Shown piece by piece: positions 38,001 through 52,100 of a stretch of 64,000 nt of DNA. The DNA is taken from the NCBI RefSeq assembly GCF_032854445.1, contig NW_027018106.1, positions 16,282 through 80,281 on the forward strand, read 5' to 3'. Every line of letters begins with the position of its first letter. Within the stretch, counting starts at the first letter, position 1. The notes beneath the pieces were generated by a model that did not search any database, was not told the DNA's origin, and saw only the letters and a list, made by a program, of their open reading frames with translations. The stretch comes from Liolophura sinensis. Taxonomy: Eukaryota > Mollusca > Polyplacophora > Chitonida > Chitonidae. The position numbers and the translations under genes were made by a program.

Positions 38001-40016
38001 ATATTCAACTTTTGACTATAAGTTATGTGCCCTTCGGTAGCCCAGAAGACGTCAAATCTATCGGCTAAGCCCGTTCAACTCACCCGGCAATTGCCTTACT
38101 TCTAAGTCCAAGACAATCTCAATGTCTTTATCTACGTGTAGAAAAACCACACCATTTGTACATAAAAAACACAAGGTACTTGATACAGTCTGCTGTGAAA
38201 AGTACAACTAAACACTGACCCACATTTATAAGGTGCCAAAAGATGTGGAATTGGGCCAGGCATCGGCAGCTGTTGAAAAATTGCAAATATCCCTGGTTTC
38301 CATGGAGTAAGAGCCGTTGCTGGGCACGTGATTATGACATCAATGATCATTGATCTGTCGCTACAGCCAAAAGTATTGGTCGGAGAGCAACGCGGTTTGC
38401 ACCATTCGATTTGTCGTCACAAAATACGTCGGATTAGCCTCTTACTAGTAGCACTGGAACAGTTTTTCCACTTTTGCATTTTTGCTTCGTCTTTTTGTTA
38501 ATTGAAATCGGCTAAACTGTACTCTGTACAATCGCGACTGGTCATTACTATATTCAACTTTTGACTATAAGTTATGTGCCCTTCGGTAGCCCAGAAGACC
38601 TGAAATCTTTGGGCTAAGCCCATTTAACTCACCCAGCAATTGCCTTACTTCTAAGTGCAAGACAATCTCAATGTCTTTATCTACGTGTAGAAAAACCACA
38701 CCATTTGTACATGAAAAAACACAAGGTACTTGATACAGTCTGCTGTAAAAAGTACAACTGAACACTAACCCACTTCAATAAGGTGCCAAAAGATGCGGAA
38801 TTGAGCCAGGCATCGGCAGCTGTTGAAAAATTGCAAATTTCCCTGGTTTCCATGGAGTAAGAGCTGTTGCTGGGCACGTGATTATGACATAAATGATCAT
38901 TCAATTGTCACTACAGGCAAAAGTATTGGTCGGAGAGCAACGCGGTCTGCACCATTCGATTTGTCGTCACAAAATACGTCGGATTAGCCTCTTACCAGCA
39001 GCACTGGAACAGTTTTTCCACTTTTGCATTTTTGCCTGGTCTTTTTGTTATTTGAAACCGGCTACACTGCACTCTGTACAATCGCGACTGGTCATTACTA
39101 TATTCAACTTTTGACTATAAGTTATGTGCCCTTCGGTAGCCATGAAAGACCTGAAATCTTTGGGCTAAGCCCATTTAACTCACCCAGCAATTGCCTTACT
39201 TCTAAGTGCAAGACAATCTCAATGTCTTTATCTACGTGTAGAAAAACCACACCATTTGTACGTGAAAAACACAAGGTACTTGATACAGTCTGCTGTAAAA
39301 AGTACAACTGAACACTGACCCACTTCAGTAAGGTGCCAAAAGATGCGGAATTGAGCCAGGCATCGGCAGCTGTTGAAAAATTGCAAATTTCCCTGGTTTC
39401 CATGGAGTAAGAGCCGTTGCTGGGCACGTGATTATGACATAAATGATCATTCAATTGTCACTACAGCCAAAAGTATCGGTCGGAGAGCAACGCGGTTTGC
39501 ACCATTCGATTTCTCGTCACAAAATACGTCGGATTAGCCTCTTACCAGCAGCACTGGAACAGTTTTTCCACTTTTGCATTTTTACCTGGTCTTTTTGTTA
39601 ATTGAAATCGGCTACACTGTACTCTGTACAATCGCGACTGGTCATTACTATATTCAACTTTTGACTATAAGTTATGTGCCCTTCGGTAGCCCAGAAGACG
39701 TCAAATCTATCGGCTAAGCCCGTTCAACTCACCCAGCAATTGCCTTACTTCTAAGTCCAAGACAATCTCAATGTCTTTATCTACGTGTAGAAAAACCAGA
39801 CCATTTGTACATAAAAAACACAAGGTACTTGATACAGTCTGCTGTGAAAAGTACAACTAAACACTGACCCACATTTATAAGGTGCCAAAAGATGTGGAAT
39901 TGGGCCAGGCATCGGCAGCTGTTGAAAAATTGCAAATATCCCTGGTTTCCATGGAGTAAGAGCCGTTGCTGGGCACGTGATTATGACATCAATGATCATT
40001 GATCTGTCGCTACAGC
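35072..40016. repeat. Domain 9: C-A-B trimer x3 (~1648 bp each)
   Basis: Starts: 35072 Cx, 35621 Ax, 36173 By; 36720 Cx, 37269 Ax, 37819 By; 38368 Cx, 38918 Ax, 39468 By. The unit lengths are 1648, 1648 and 1649 bp. All three A copies contain AGCCATGAAAGACC, a one-base-longer form of AGCCAAGAAGACC, and GCGGTCTGCACC. Both markers recur in the heptamer copies at 44409 and 48252. Several single-base indels, many in homopolymers, lie here (for example near 36076, 36222, 36595, 36909, 37045 and 38713). The B copy at 36173 has a TTTCTGCTAAG and GTCCCCTTCGG variant; the other two have ATCTATCGGC. Confidence 0.9.
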
Positions 40017-42362
40017 CAAAAGTATTGGTCGGAGAGCAACGCGGTTTGCACCATTCGATTTGTCGTCACAAAATACGTCGGATTAGCCTCTTACTAGTAG
40101 CACTGGAACAGTTTTTCCACTTTTGCATTTTTGCCTCGTCTTTTTGTTATTTGAAATCGGCTAAACTGTACTCTGTACAATCGCGACTGGTCATTACTAT
40201 ATTCAACTTTTGACTATAAGTTATGTGCCCTTCGGTAGCCCAGAAGACGTCAAATCTTTCGGCTAAGCCCATTTAACTCACCCAGCAATTGCCTTACTTC
40301 TAAGTCCAAGACAATCTTAATGTCTTTATCTACGTGTAGAAAAACCACACCATTTGTACATGAAAAACACAAGGTACTTGATACAGTCTGCTGTAAAAAG
40401 TACAACTGAACACTAACCCACTTCAATAAGGTGCCAAAAGATGCGGAATTGAGCCAGGCATCGGCAGCTGTTGAAAAATTGCAAATTTCCCTGGTTTCCA
40501 TGGAGTAAGAGCTGTTGCTGGGCACGTGATTATGACATAAATGATCATTCAATTGTCACTACAGCCAAAAGTATCGGTCGGAGAGCAACGCGGTTTGCAC
40601 CATTCGATTTCTCGTCACAAAATACGTCGGATTAGCCTCTTACCAGCAGCACTGGAACAGTTTTTCCACTTTTGCATTTTTACCTGGTCTTTTTGTTAAT
40701 TGAAATCGGCTACACTGTACTCTGTACAATCGCGACTGGTCATTACTATATTCAACTTTTGACTATAAGTTATGTGCCCTTCGGTAGCCCAGAAGACGTC
40801 AAATCTATCGGCTAAGCCCGTTCAACTCACCCAGCAATTGCCTTACTTCTAAGTCCAAGACAATCTCAATGTCTTTATCTACGTGTAGAAAAACCAGACC
40901 ATTTGTACATAAAAAACACAAGGTACTTGATACAGTCTGCTGTGAAAAGTACAACTAAACACTGACCCACATTTATAAGGTGCCAAAAGATGTGGAATTG
41001 GGCCAGGCATCGGCAGCTGTTGAAAAATTGCAAATATCCCTGGTTTCCATGGAGTAAGAGCCGTTGCTGGGCACGTGATTATGACATCAATGATCATTGA
41101 TCTGTCGCTACAGCCAAAAGTACTGGTCGGAGAGCAACGCGGTTTGCACCATTCGATTTGTCGTCACAAAATACGTCGGATTAGCCTCTTACTAGTAGCA
41201 CTGGAACAGTTTTTCCACTTTTGCATTTTTGCTTCGTCTTTTTGTTAATTGAAATCGGCTAAACTGTACTCTGTACAATCGCGACTGGTCATTACTATAT
41301 TCAACTTTTGACTATAAGTTATGTGCCCTTCGGTAGCCCAGAAGACGTCAAATCTTTGGGCTAAGCCCATTTAACTCACCCAGCAATTGCCTTACTTCTA
41401 AGTCCAAGACAATCTTAATGTCTTTATCTACGTGTAGAAAAACCACACCATTTGTACATGAAAAACACAAGGTACTTGATACAGTCTGCTGTAAAAAGTA
41501 CAACTGAACACTAACCCACTTCAATAAGGTGCCAAAAGATGCGGAATTGAGCCAGGCATCGGCAGCTGTTGAAAAATTGCAAATTTCCCTGGTTTCCATG
41601 GAGTAAGAGCTGTTGCTGGGCACGTGATTATGACATAAATGATCATTCAATTGTCACTACAGGCAAAAGTATTGGTCGGAGAGCAACGCGGTTTGCACCA
41701 TTCGATTTGTCGTCACAAAATACGTCGGATTAGCCTCTTACCAGCAGCACTGGAACAGTTTTTCCACTTTTGCATTTTTGCCTGGTCTTTTTGTTATTTG
41801 AAACCGGCTACACTGCACTCTGTACAATCGCGACTGGTCATTACTATATTCAACTTTTGACTCTAAGTTATGTGCCCTTCGGTAGCCAAGAAGACCTGAA
41901 ATCTTTGGGCTAAGCCCATTTAACTCACCCAGCAATTGCCTTACTTCTAAGTGCAAGACAATCTCAATGTCTTTATCTACGTGTAGAAAAACGACACCAT
42001 TTGTACGTGAAAAACACAAGGTACTTGATACAGTCTGCTGTAAAAAGTACAACTGAACACTGACCCACTTCAGTAAGGTGCCAAAAGATGCGGAATTGAG
42101 CCAGGCATCGGCAGCTGTTGAAAAATTGCAAATTTCCCTGGTTTCCATGGAGTAAGAGCCGTTGCTGGGCACGTGATTATGACATAAATGATCATTCAAT
42201 TGTCACTACAGCCAAAAGTATTGGTCGGAGAGCAACGCGGTTTGCACCATTCGATTTCTCGTCACAAAATACGTCGGATTAGCCTCTTACCAGCAGCACT
42301 GGAACAGTTTTTCCACTTTTGCATTTTTACCTGGTCTTTTTGTTAATTGAAATCGGCTACAC

Positions 42363-42375
42363 TGTACTCTGTACA
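42363..42375. repeat. Dyad TGTAC-TCT-GTACA
   Basis: Perfect 5-bp arms with a 3-base centre, present in class B and C copies. Class A copies read TGCAC-TCT-GTACA (31377-31389) and lose one pair, so this dyad separates A from B and C. Confidence 0.78.
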
Positions 42376-42729
42376 ATCGCGACTGGTCATTACTATATTC
42401 AACTTTTGACTATAAGTTATGTGCCCTTCGGTAGCCCAGAAGACGTCAAATCTATCGGCTAAGCCCGTTCAACTCACCCAGCAATTGCCTTACTTCTAAG
42501 TCCAAGACAATCTCAATGTCTTTATCTACGTGTAGAAAAACCAGGCCATTTGTACATAAAAAACACAAGGTACTTGATACAGTCTGCTGTGAAAAGTACA
42601 ACTAAACACTGACCCACATTTATAAGGTGCCAAAAGATGTGGAATTGGGCCAGGCATCGGCAGCTGTTGAAAAATTGCAAATATCCCTGGTTTCCATGGA
42701 GTAAGAGCCGTTGCTGGGCACGTGATTAT

Positions 42730-42753
42730 GACATCAATGATCATTGATCTGTC
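42730..42753. repeat. Class-junction palindrome of the y end
   Basis: ATCAATGATCATTGAT (42733-42748) is a perfect 16-bp palindrome. The flanking GAC (42730-42732) and GTC (42751-42753) also pair if the two bases CT are skipped. It sits about 25 bp before the start of the next monomer. The y end carrying it, or a one- to two-base variant of it, occurs in 37 monomers, and every one of these is followed by a class C monomer. Variants occur at 8139, 14724, 30654, 53171, 54813 and 59211. Confidence 0.88.
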
Positions 42754-42761
42754 GCTACAGC

Positions 42762-43310
42762 CAAAAGTATTGGTCGGAGAGCAACGCGGTTTGCACCATT
42801 CGATTTGTCGTCACAAAATACGTCGGATTAGCCTCTTACTAGTAGCACTGGAACAGTTTTTCCACTTTTGCATTTTTGCTTCGTCTTTTTGTTAATTGAA
42901 ATCGGCTAAACTGTACTCTGTACAATTGCGACTGGTCATTACTATATTCAACTTTTGACTATAAGTTATGTGCCCTTCGGTAGCCCAGAAGACGTCAAAT
43001 CTTTCGGCTAAGCCCATTTAACTCACCCAGCAATTGCCTTACTTCTAAGTCCAAGACAATCTTAATGTCTTTATCTACGTGTAGAAAAACCACACCATTT
43101 GTACATGAAAAACACAAGGTACTTGATACAGTCTGCTGTAAAAAGTACAACTGAACACTAACCCACTTCAGTAAGGTGCCAAAAGATGCGGAATTGAGCC
43201 AGGCATCGGCAGCTGTTGAAAAATTGCAAATTTCCCTGGTTTCCATGGAGTAAGAGCCGTTGCTGGGCACGTGATTATGACATAAATGATCATTCAATTG
43301 TCACTACAGG
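42762..43310. repeat. Representative class C monomer (C-x, 549 bp)
   Basis: This is a clean class C copy. It has ACTAGTAGCAC instead of ACCAGCAGCAC, GCTTCGTC instead of CCTGGTC, GGCTAAACTG instead of GGCTACACTG, and GACGTCAAATCTTTCGGC. The second half is form x, here with the TACATGAAAAAC and CAATCTTAATG variants. About 40 monomers are class C, and 37 of them directly follow an end of the GATCTGTCGC type. The three exceptions, starting at 1655, 5497 and 10364, each follow another C copy that ends in ATCATCCAATTG. Class C with its preceding B-y end is therefore the most position-constrained member of the array. Confidence 0.9.
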
Positions 43311-46300
43311 CAAAAGTATTGGTCGGAGAGCAACGCGGTTTGCACCATTCGATTTGTCGTCACAAAATACGTCGGATTAGCCTCTTACCAGCAGCACTGG
43401 AACAGTTTGTTCACTTTTGCATTTTTGCCTGGTCTTTTTGTTAATTGAAATCGGCTACACTGTACTCTGTACAATCGCGACTGGTCATTACTATATTCAA
43501 CTTTTGACTATAAGTTATGTCCCCTTCGGTAGCCCAGAAGACGTCAAATCTTTCTGCTAAGCCCATTCAACTCACCTAGCAATTGTCTTACTTCTAAGTC
43601 CAAGACAATCTCAATGTCTTTATCTACGTGTAGAAAAACCAGACCATTTGTACATAAAAAACACAAGGTACTTGATACAGTCTGCTGTGAAAAGTACAAC
43701 TAAACACTGACCCACATTTATAAGGTGCCAAAAGATGTGGAATTGGGCCAGGCATCGGCAGCTGTTGAAAAATTGCAAATATCCCTGGTTTCCATGGAGT
43801 AAGAGCCGTTGCTGGGCACGTGATTATGACATCAATGATCATTGATCTGTCGCTACATCCAAAAGTATTGGTCGGAGAGCAACGCGGTTTGCACCATTCG
43901 ATTTGTCGTCACAAAATACGTCGGATTAGCCTCTTACTAGTAGCACTGGAACAGTTTTTCCACTTTTGCATTTTTGCTTCGTCTTTTTGTTAATTGAAAT
44001 CGGCTAAACTGTACTCTGTACAATCGCGACTGGTCATTACTATATTCAACTTTTGACTATAAGTTATGTGCCCTTCGGTAGCCCAGAAGACCTAAAATCT
44101 TTGGGCTAAGCCCATTTAACTCACCCAGCAATTGCCTTACTTCTAAGTGCAAGACAATCTCAATGTCTTTATCTACGTGTAGAAAAACCACACCATTTGT
44201 ACATGAAAAACACAAGGTACTTGATACAGTCTGCTGTAAAAAGTACAACTGAACACTAACCCACTTCAATAAGGTGCCAAAAGATGCGGAATTGAGCCAG
44301 GCATCGGCAGCTGTTGAAAAATTGCAAATTTCCCTGGTTTCCATGGAGTAAGAGCTGTTGCTGGGCACGTGATTATGACATAAATGATCATTCAATTGTC
44401 ACTACAGGCAAAAGTATTGGTCGGAGAGCAACGCGGTCTGCACCATTCGATTTGTCGTCACAAAATACGTCGGATTAGCCTCTTACCAGCAGCACTGGAA
44501 CAGTTTTTCCACTTTTGCATTTTTGCCTGGTCTTTTTGTTATTTGAAACCGGCTACACTGCACTCTGTACAATCGCGACTGGTCATTACTATATTCAACT
44601 TTTGACTATAAGTTATGTGCCCTTCGGTAGCCATGAAAGACCTGAAATCTTTGGGCTAAGCCCATTTAACTCACCCAGCAATTGCCTTACTTCTAAGTGC
44701 AAGACAATCTCAATGTCTTTATCTACGTGTAGAAAAACCACACCATTTGTACGTGAAAAACACAAGGTACTTGATACAGTCTGCTGTAAAAAGTACAACT
44801 GAACACTGACCCACTTCAGTAAGGTGCCAAAAGATGCGGAATTGAGCCAGGCATCGGCAGCTGTTGAAAAATTGCAAATTTCCCTGGTTTCCATGGAGTA
44901 AGAGCCGTTGCTGGGCACGTGATTATGACATAAATGATCATTCAATTGTCACTACAGCCAAAAGTATTGGTCGGAGAGCAACGCGGTTTGCACCATTCGA
45001 TTTCTCGTCACAAAATACGTCGGATTAGCCTCTTACCAGCAGCAGTGGAACAGTTTTTCCACTTTTGCATTTTTACCTGGTCTTTTTGTTAATTGAAATC
45101 GGCTACACTGTACTCTGTACAATCGCGACTGGTCATTACTATATTCAACTTTTGACTATAAGTTATGTGCCCTTCGGTAGCCCAGAAGACGTCAAATCTA
45201 TCGGCTAAGCCCGTTCAACTCACCCAGCAATTGCCTTACTTCTAAGTCCAAGACAATCTCAATGTCTTTATCTACGTGTAGAAAAACCACACCATTTGTA
45301 CATAAAAAACACAAGGTACTTGATACAGTCTGCTGTGAAAAGTACAACTAAACACTGACCCACATTTATAAGGTGCCAAAAGATGTGGAATTGGGCCAGG
45401 CATCGGCAGCTGTTGAAAAATTGCAAATATCCCTGGTTTCCATGGAGTAAGAGCCGTTGCTGGGCACGTGATTATGACATCAATGATCATTGATCTGTCG
45501 CTACAGCCAAAAGTATTGGTCGGAGAGCAACGCGGTTTGCACCATTCGATTTGTCGTCACAAAATACGTCGGATTAGCCTCTTACTAGTAGCACTGGAAC
45601 AGTTTTTCCACTTTTGCATTTTGCTTCGTCTTTTTGTTAATTGAAATCGGCTAAACTGTACTCTGTACAATCGCGACTGGTCATTACTATATTCAACTTT
45701 TGACTATAAGTTATGTGCCCTTCGGTAGCCCAGAAGACCTGAAATCTTTGGGCTAAGCCCATTTAACTCACCCAGCAATTGCCCTACTTCTAAGTGCAAG
45801 ACAATCTCAATGTCTTTATCTACGTGTAGAAAAACCACACCATTTGTACATGAAAAACACAAGGTACTTGATACAGTCTGCTGTAAAAAGTACAACTGAA
45901 CACTAACCCACTTCAGTAAGGTGCCAAAAGATGCGGAATTGAGCCAGGCATCGGCAGCTGTTGAAAAATTGCAAATTTCCCTGGTTTCCATGGAGTAAGA
46001 GCCGTTGCTGGGCACGTGATTATGACATAAATGATCATTCAATTGTCACTACAGCCAAAAGTATTGGTCGGAGAGCAACGCGGTTTGCACCATTCGATTT
46101 CTCGTCACAAAATACGTCGGATTAGCCTCTTACCAGCAGCACTGGAACAGTTTTTCCACTTTTGCATTTTTACCTGGTCTTTTTGTTAATTGAAATCGGC
46201 TACACTGTACTCTGTACAATCGCGACTGGTCATTACTATATTCAACTTTTGACTATAAGTTATGTGCCCTTCGGTAGCCCAGAAGACGTCAAATCTATCG

Positions 46301-49300
46301 GCTAAGCCCGTTCAACTCACCCAGCAATTGCCTTACTTCTAAGTCCAAGACAATCTCAATGTCTTTATCTACGTGTAGAAAAACCAGGCCATTTGTACAT
46401 AAAAAACACAAGGTACTTGATACAGTCTGCTGTGAAAAGTACAACTAAACACTGACCCACATTTATAAGGTGCCAAAAGATGTGGAATTGGGCCAGGCAT
46501 CGGCAGCTGTTGAAAAATTGCAAATATCCCTGGTTTCCATGGAGTAAGAGCCGTTGCTGGGCACGTGATTATGACATCAATGATCATTGATCTGTCGCTA
46601 CAGCCAAAAGTATTGGTCGGAGAGCAACGCGGTTTGCACCATTCGATTTGTCGTCACAAAATACGTCGGATTAGCCTCTTACTAGTAGCACTGGAACAGT
46701 TTTTCCACTTTTGCATTTTTGCTTCGTCTTTTTGTTAATTGAAATCGGCTAAACTGTACTCTGTACAATTGCGACTGGTCATTACTATATTCAACTTTTG
46801 ACTATAAGTTATGTGCCCTTCGGTAGCCCAGAAGACGTCAAATCTTTCGGCTAAGCCCATTTAACTCACCCAGCAATTGCCTTACTTCTAAGTCCAAGAC
46901 AATCTTAATGTCTTTATCTACGTGTAGAAAAACCACACCATTTGTACATGAAAAACACAAGGTACTTGATACAGTCTGCTGTAAAAAGTACAACTGAACA
47001 CTAACCCACTTCAGTAAGGTGCCAAAAGATGCGGAATTGAGCCAGGCATCGGCAGCTGTTGAAAAATTGCAAATTTCCCTGGTTTCCATGGAGTAAGAGC
47101 TGTTGCTGGGCACGTGATTATGACATAAATGATCATTCAATTGTCACTACAGGCAAAAGTATTGGTCGGAGAGCAACGCGGTTTGCACCATTCGATTTGT
47201 CGTCACAAAATACGTCGGATTAGCCTCTTACCAGCAGCACTGGAACAGTTTGTCCACTTTTGCATTTTTGCCTGGTCTTTTTGTTAATTGAAATCGGCTA
47301 CACTGTACTCTGTACAATCGCGACTGGTCATTACTATATTCAACTTTTGACTATAAGTTATGTCCCCTTCGGTAGCCCAGAAGACGTCAAATCTTTCTGC
47401 TAAGCCCATTCAACTCACCTAGCAATTGTCTTACTTCTAAGTCCAAGACAATCTCAATGTCTTTATCTACGTGTAGAAAAACCAGACCATTTGTACATAA
47501 AAAACACAAGGTACTTGATACAGTCTGCTGTGAAAAGTACAACTAAACACTGACCCACATTTATAAGGTGCCAAAAGATGTGGAATTGGGCCAGGCATCG
47601 GCAGCTGTTGAAAAATTGCAAATATCCCTGGTTTCCATGGAGTAAGAGCCGTTGCTGGGCACGTGATTATGACATCAATGATCATTGATCTGTCGCTACA
47701 GCCAAAAGTATTGGTCGGAGAGCAACGCGGTTTGCACCATTCGATTTGTCGTCACAAAATACGTCGGATTAGCCTCTTACTAGTAGCACTGGAACAGTTT
47801 TTCCACTTTTGCATTTTTGCTTCGTCTTTTTGTTAATTGAAATCGGCTAAACTGTACTCTGTACAATCGCGACTGGTCATTACTATATTCAACTTTTGAC
47901 TATAAGTTATGTGCCCTTCGGTAGCCCAGAAGACCTGAAATCTTTGGGCTAAGCCCATTTAACTCACCCAGCAATTGCCTTACTTCTAAGTGCAAGACAA
48001 TCTCAATGTCTTTATCTACGTGTAGAAAAACCACACCATTTGTACATGAAAAACACAAGGTACTTGATACAGTCTGCTGTAAAAAGTACAACTGAACACT
48101 AACCCACTTCAATAAGGTGCCAAAAGATGCGGAATTGAGCCAGGCATCGGCAGCTGTTGAAAAATTGCAAATTTCCCTGGTTTCCATGGAGTAAGAGCTG
48201 TTGCTGGGCACGTGATTATGACATAAATGATCATTCAATTGTCACTACAGGCAAAAGTATTGGTCGGAGAGCAACGCGGTCTGCACCATTCGATTTGTCG
48301 TCACAAAATACGTCGGATTAGCCTCTTACCAGCAGCACTGGAACAGTTTTTCCACTTTTGCATTTTTGCCTGGTCTTTTTGTTATTTGAAACCGGCTACA
48401 CTGCACTCTGTACAATCGCGACTGGTCATTACTATATTCAACTTTTGACTATAAGTTATGTGCCCTTCGGTAGCCATGAAAGACCTGAAATCTTTGGGCT
48501 AAGCCCATTTAACTCACCCAGCAATTGCCTTACTTCTAAGTGCAAGACAATCTCAATGTCTTTATCTACGTGTAGAAAAACCACACCATTTGTACGTGAA
48601 AAACACAAGGTACTTGATACAGTCTGCTGTAAAAAGTACAACTGAACACTGACCCACTTCAGTAAGGTGCCAAAAGATGCGGAATTGAGCCAGGCATCGG
48701 CAGCTGTTGAAAAATTGCAAATTTCCCTGGTTTCCATGGAGTAAGAGCCGTTGCTGGGCACGTGATTATGACATAAATGATCATTCAATTGTCACTACAG
48801 CCAAAAGTATTGGTCGGAGAGCAACGCGGTTTGCACCATTCGATTTCTCGTCACAAAATACGTCGGATTAGCCTCTTACCAGCAGCACTGGAACAGTTTT
48901 TCCACTTTTGCATTTTTACCTGGTCTTTTTGTTAATTGAAATCGGCTACACTGTACTCTGTACAATCGCGACTGGTCATTACTATATTCAACTTTTGACT
49001 ATAAGTTATGTGCCCTTCGGTAGCCCAGAAGACGTCAAATCTTTCTGCTAAGCCCATTCAACTCACCTAGCAATTGTCTTACTTCTAAGTCCAAGACAAT
49101 CTCAATGTCTTTATCTACGTGTAGAAAAAACCAGACCATTTGTACATAAAAAACACAAGGTACTTGATACAGTCTGCTGTGAAAAGTACAACTAAACACT
49201 GACCCACATTTATAAGGTGCCAAAAGATGTGGAATTGGGCCAGGCATCGGCAGCTGTTGAAAAATTGCAAATATCCCTGGTTTCCATGGAGTAAGAGCCG

Positions 49301-51546
49301 TTGCTGGGCACGTGATTATGACATCAATGATCATTGATCTGTCGCTACAGCCAAAAGTATTGGTCGGAGAGCAACGCGGTTTGCACCATTCGATTTGTCG
49401 TCACAAAATACGTCGGATTAGCCTCTTACTAGTAGCACTGGAACAGTTTTTCCACTTTTGCATTTTTGCTTCGTCTTTTTGTTAATTGAAATCGGCTAAA
49501 CTGTACTCTGTACAATCGCGACTGGTCATTACTATATTCAACTTTTGACTATAAGTTATGTGCCCTTCGGTAGCCAGAAGACCTAAAATCTTTGGGCTAA
49601 GCCCATTTAACTCACCCAGCAATTGCCTTACTTCTAAGTGCAAGACAATCTCAATGTCTTTATCTACGTGTAGAAAAACCACACCATTTGTACATGAAAA
49701 ACACAAGGTACTTGATACAGTCTGCTGTAAAAAGTACAACTGAACACTAACCCACTTCAGTAAGGTGCCAAAAGATGCGGAATTGAGCCAGGCATCGGCA
49801 GCTGTTGAAAAATTGCAAATTTCCCTGGTTTCCATGGAGTAAGAGCCGTTGCTGGGCACGTGATTATGACATAAATGATCATTCAATTGTCACTACAGCC
49901 AAAAGTACTGGTCGGAGAGCAACGCGGTTTGCACCATTCGATTTCTCGTCACAAAATACGTCGGATTAGCCTCTTACCAGCAGCACTGGAACAGTTTTTT
50001 CCACTTTTGCATTTTTACCTGGTCTTTTTGTTAATTGAAATCGGCTACACTGTACTCTGTACAATCGCGACTGGTCATTACTATATTCAACTTTTGACTA
50101 TAAGTTATGTGCCCTTCGGTAGCCCAGAAGACGTCAAATCTATCAGCTAAGCCCGTTCAACTCACCCAGCAATTGCCTTACTTCTAAGTCCAAGACAATC
50201 TCAATGTCTTTATCTACGTGTAGAAAAACCAGGCCATTTGTACATAAAAAACACAAGGTACTTGATACAGTCTGCTGTGAAAAGTACAACTAAACACTGA
50301 CCCACATTTATAAGGTGCCAAAAGATGTGGAATTGGGCCAGGCATCGGCAGCTGTTGAAAAATTGCAAATATCCCTGGTTTCCATGGAGTAAGAGCCGTT
50401 GCTGGGCACGTGATTATGACATCAATGATCATTGATCTGTCGCTACAGCCAAAAGTATTGGTCGGAGAGCAACGCGGTTTGCACCATTCGATTTGTCGTC
50501 ACAAAATACGTCGGATTAGCCTCTTACTAGTAGCACTGGAACAGTTTTTCCACTTTTGCATTTTTGCTTCGTCTTTTTGTTAATTGAAATCGGCTAAACT
50601 GTACTCTGTACAATTGCGACTGGTCATTACTATATTCAACTTTTGACTATAAGTTATGTGCCCTTCGGTAGCCAGAAGACGTCAAATCTTTCGGCTAAGC
50701 CCATTTAACTCACCCAGCAATTGCCTTACTTCTAAGTCCAAGACAATCTTAATGTCTTTATCTACGTGTAGAAAAACCACACCATTTGTACATGAAAAAC
50801 ACAAGGTACTTGATACAGTCTGCTGTAAAAAGTACAACTGAACACTAACCCACTTCAGTAAGGTGCCAAAAGATGCGGAATTGAGCCAGGCATCGGCAGC
50901 TGTTGAAAAATTGCAAATTTCCCTGGTTTCCATGGAGTAAGAGCTGTTGCTGGGCACGTGATTATGACATAAATGATCATTCAATTGTCACTACAGGCAA
51001 AAGTATTGGTCGGAGAGCAACGCGGTTTGCACCATTCGATTTGTCGTCACAAAATACGTCGGATTAGCCTCTTACCAGCAGCACTGGAACAGTTTGTCCA
51101 CTTTTGCATTTTTGCCTGGTCTTTTTGTTAATTGAAATCGGCTACACTGTACTCTGTACAATCGCGACTGGTCATTACTATATTCAACTTTTGACTATAA
51201 GTTATGTCCCCTTCGGTAGCCCAGAAGACGTCAAATCTTTCTGCTAAGCCCATTCAACTCACCTAGCAATTGTCTTACTTCTAAGTCCAAGACAATCTCA
51301 ATGTCTTTATCTACGTGTAGAAAAACCAGACCATTTGTACATAAAAAACACAAGGTACTTGATACAGTCTGCTGTGAAAAGTACAACTAAACACTGACCC
51401 ACATTTATAAGGTGCCAAAAGATGTGGAATTGGGCCAGGCATCGGCAGCTGTTGAAAAATTGCAAATATCCCTGGTTTCCATGGAGTAAGAGCCGTTGCT
51501 GGGCACGTGATTATGACATCAATGATCATTGATCTGTCGCTACAGC

Positions 51547-52100
51547 CAAAAGTATTGGTCGGAGAGCAACGCGGTTTGCACCATTCGATTTGTCGTCACA
51601 AAATACGTCGGATTAGCCTCTTACTAGTAGCACTGGAACAGTTTTTCCACTTTTGCATTTTTGCTTCGTCTTTTTGTTAATTGAAATCGGCTAAACTGTA
51701 CTCTGTACAATCGCGACTGGTCATTACTATATTCAACTTTTGACTATAAGTTATGTGCCGTGCCCTTCGGTAGCCCAGAAGACGTCAAATCTTTGGGCTA
51801 AGCCCATTTAACTCACCCAGCAATTGCCTTACTTCTAAGTCCAAGACAATCTTAATGTCTTTATCTACGTGTAGAAAAACCACACCATTTGTACATGAAA
51901 AACACAAGGTACTTGATACAGTCTGCTGTAAAAAGTACAACTGAACACTAACCCACTTCAATAAGGTGCCAAAAGATGCGGAATTGAGCCAGGCATCGGC
52001 AGCTGTTGAAAAATTGCAAATTTCCCTGGTTTCCATGGAGTAAGAGCTGTTGCTGGGCACGTGATTATGACATAAATGATCATTCAATTGTCACTACAGG
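51547..52100. repeat. Class C monomer with 5-bp tandem duplication
   Basis: This copy is 554 bp long. GTTATGTGCCCTTCGG is expanded to GTTATGTGCCGTGCCCTTCGG at about 51751-51770, a duplication of GTGCC typical of replication slippage. The equivalent heptamer monomers at 43860 and 47703 lack it, so it arose in, or after, the third heptamer copy. Confidence 0.9.

Larger units (their letters stand above)
40017..42761. repeat. Domain 10: C-B dimer plus C-A-B trimer
   Basis: Starts: 40017 Cx, 40566 By, 41115 Cx, 41664 Ax, 42213 By, each exactly 549 bp. The C copy at 40017 has GCCTCGTC and TATTTGAAATCGG, features intermediate between C and A. The B copies at 39468 and 40566 share AGTATCGGTCGG, so one derives from the other across two monomers. 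The B copy at 42213 carries CCAGGCC, the marker of the first heptamer position, and leads into the heptamer domain. Confidence 0.88.
42213..42761. repeat. Representative class B monomer (B-y, 549 bp)
   Basis: This is a clean class B copy. Its first half has TTTCTCGTCAC, ACCAGCAG, TACCTGGTC, AATCGGCTACACTGTACTC and GACGTCAAATCTATCGGC. Its second half is form y: TACATAAAAAAC, CTGTGAAAAG, CATTTATAAGG, GTGGAATTGGGCC and GCAAATATCC, ending in CATCAATGATCATTGATC. Class B is the commonest class (about 51 copies). It is the only main class that regularly carries either second half: B-y before a C monomer, B-x before A or B. The ACCTGCTC variant is confined to the first 10 kb (monomers at 557, 4395 and 9263, with a related CTGTTT form at 7700). 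Confidence 0.9.

Noticed and set aside
41738-42199. Longest reverse open frame (153 codons)
   Set aside because: It is the ordinary 112-codon satellite frame extended by one TATAAG-to-TCTAAG change at about 41863. There is no sign of a gene.
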